A stretch of 13,428 nucleotides of DNA from positions 1 to 13,428 of the forward strand of contig SACC01000016.1 of NCBI GenBank assembly GCA_009928745.1. Reading direction: 5' to 3'. The notes under the pieces were generated by a model. The model made no database searches. It worked only from the letters and a program-made list of their open reading frames with translations, and was not told the DNA's origin. Positions 12,752 through 13,428 of the stretch are shown here, piece after piece. A program made the position numbers and the translations under genes. The stretch comes from Clostridia bacterium. GTDB lineage: Bacteria; Bacillota; Clostridia; Christensenellales; CAG-1252. The first letter of the stretch is position 1; every line of letters begins with the position of its first letter.

Positions 12752-13279
12752 ATGAGAAAGCGCTGTTTTCTAAAAGCTATAGCAGGCTTTACATTAATTG
12801 AACTGATTGTGGTTATTGCTATATTAGCGATAGCTACTTCTATCGTTACTCCGATTCTTATGGATAATGCTAACTCCAAAAAGATAGAGACTTACCGTCA
12901 GTCCTGCATCTACGTAATGGACGAGGCGGCGGCAGTTGCAGACAGCTATAATAATGGCGCACGTTATATAAGCAACGAGCAAATTGATCCAGTTAGCTAT
13001 CCTAACGGGGTTAAAAACGCGTTGAATAATGATAATTCAATGGCTTACAGGTTCACTATTACTACGGTCGATGAGTATACTAATCCTAATGAGGCTTTCA
13101 ATGATAAAGATTATGTGGTAGTATATTACAAATATAAAGATGATGATAATTCACAGGCGGCGGCAGTGGGATGCTGGTACATGGAGAAAGGTAAAGCAAC
13201 ACCGCAATTAAAGTACGATTACGCAACGGCACGAGTTATACCTAATTCGCAGGACTTTACCGCTGCCGTTTACAGATAG
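12752..13279 (+). CDS. Type IV pilin-like protein with prepilin cleavage motif
   Basis: A 175-residue secreted or pilus-subunit protein. The N-terminus is a class III (type IV prepilin) signal: the basic leader MRKRCFLKAIAG, the cleavage site G12/F13, then FTLIELIVVIAILAIATSIV, with the conserved Glu at position 5 of the mature protein. A prepilin peptidase would cut and methylate it; the hydrophobic helix would anchor the subunit in the membrane or the filament core. The rest (about 135 residues) is polar, rich in Asn, Asp and Tyr, and matches no pilin head I know. It could be a minor pilin, pseudopilin or competence pilin. No assembly ATPase or peptidase gene is in the window. No ribosome binding site precedes the ATG. 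A lipoprotein gene follows after 8 bases. Confidence 0.9.
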   Translation: MRKRCFLKAIAGFTLIELIVVIAILAIATSIVTPILMDNANSKKIETYRQSCIYVMDEAAAVADSYNNGARYISNEQIDPVSYPNGVKNALNNDNSMAYRFTITTVDEYTNPNEAFNDKDYVVVYYKYKDDDNSQAAAVGCWYMEKGKATPQLKYDYATARVIPNSQDFTAAVYR

Positions 13280-13287
13280 GGGGAATA

Positions 13288-13428
13288 ATGGGAAAAAATA
13301 CCAAGAGGTTTATTTTATTAGCTATAATTATATTAATACCCGTAATTCTTTGCGGGTGTTCTTTATTTAAAATACTTGGACTTACCGGCACATCCCAACT
13401 CGCAACTCCTGAGGGTATAGAATTATCC
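13288..13428 (+). CDS. N-terminal part of a lipoprotein (3' end outside window)
   Basis: The frame is open from an ATG at 13288 to the window end (47 codons). AGGGGG (13278-13283) lies just upstream and overlaps the pilin stop codon. The product starts MGKNTKRF, continues with a hydrophobic stretch (ILLAIIILIPVI) and reaches a lipobox LCGC with the lipid-bearing cysteine at residue 24. It is therefore a predicted membrane-anchored lipoprotein. The mature sequence seen so far, starting CSLFKILGLTG, gives no family. It is 8 bases from the pilin-like gene, so the two form an operon and may act together at the surface. Confidence 0.85.
   Translation, partial: MGKNTKRFILLAIIILIPVILCGCSLFKILGLTGTSQLATPEGIELS

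Overview
The window looks like chromosomal DNA from an uncultured, anaerobic, endospore-forming member of the Clostridia (Bacillota). The evidence is the gene content: a Spo0A response regulator, the spore-maturation pair SpmA/SpmB, a clostridial-type Rex redox repressor, and several small proteins of a kind I recall from clostridial genomes. AGGAG-type ribosome binding sites, TTGACA/TATAAT-like promoters and moderately AT-rich DNA agree with this. I saw no tRNA, rRNA, CRISPR array, phage genes or transposase.

Layout. (1) 1-1162: the 3' two-thirds of serS faces a small conserved hypothetical gene on the minus strand, with a shared hairpin terminator between them. (2) 1163-2771: a promoter region with a possible Rex operator leads into rex-tmk, which ends at a textbook terminator. 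(3) 2852-4408: gdhA (glutamate dehydrogenase), followed by a run of three hairpins. (4) 4464-5479: a minus-strand pair of unknown genes with overlapping reading frames. (5) 5512-6993: a divergent gene for a large beta-propeller-like lipoprotein. (6) 7149-8034: spo0A as a single gene with its own promoter and terminator. (7) 8317-8915: a double zinc-ribbon protein with a very acidic tail. (8) 8964-9423: a stand-alone TfoX N-terminal-domain protein. (9) 9499-10568: spmAB on the minus strand. (10) 10660-11009: a cluster of palindromic intergenic repeats in which one copy appears to sit inside another. (11) 11029-12713: the UPF0237-UPF0210 pair (ACT domain plus DUF711/PFL-like). (12) 12716-13428: a type IV pilin-like protein followed by a truncated lipoprotein gene.

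Most genes form one- or two-gene transcription units with clear boundaries. Themes are redox and nitrogen metabolism (rex, gdhA), nucleotide and translation housekeeping (tmk, serS), sporulation (spo0A, spmAB) and the cell surface (two lipoproteins, pilin). I found no obvious new defence or mobile system. The most distinctive items are the nested repeat cluster, a 17-base exact repeat placed after both gdhA and spo0A, a Spo0A receiver with Gly in place of one metal-pocket Asp, the overlapping unknown gene pair, the acidic zinc-ribbon protein, and two genes whose promoters abut the start codon as if the mRNA were leaderless.
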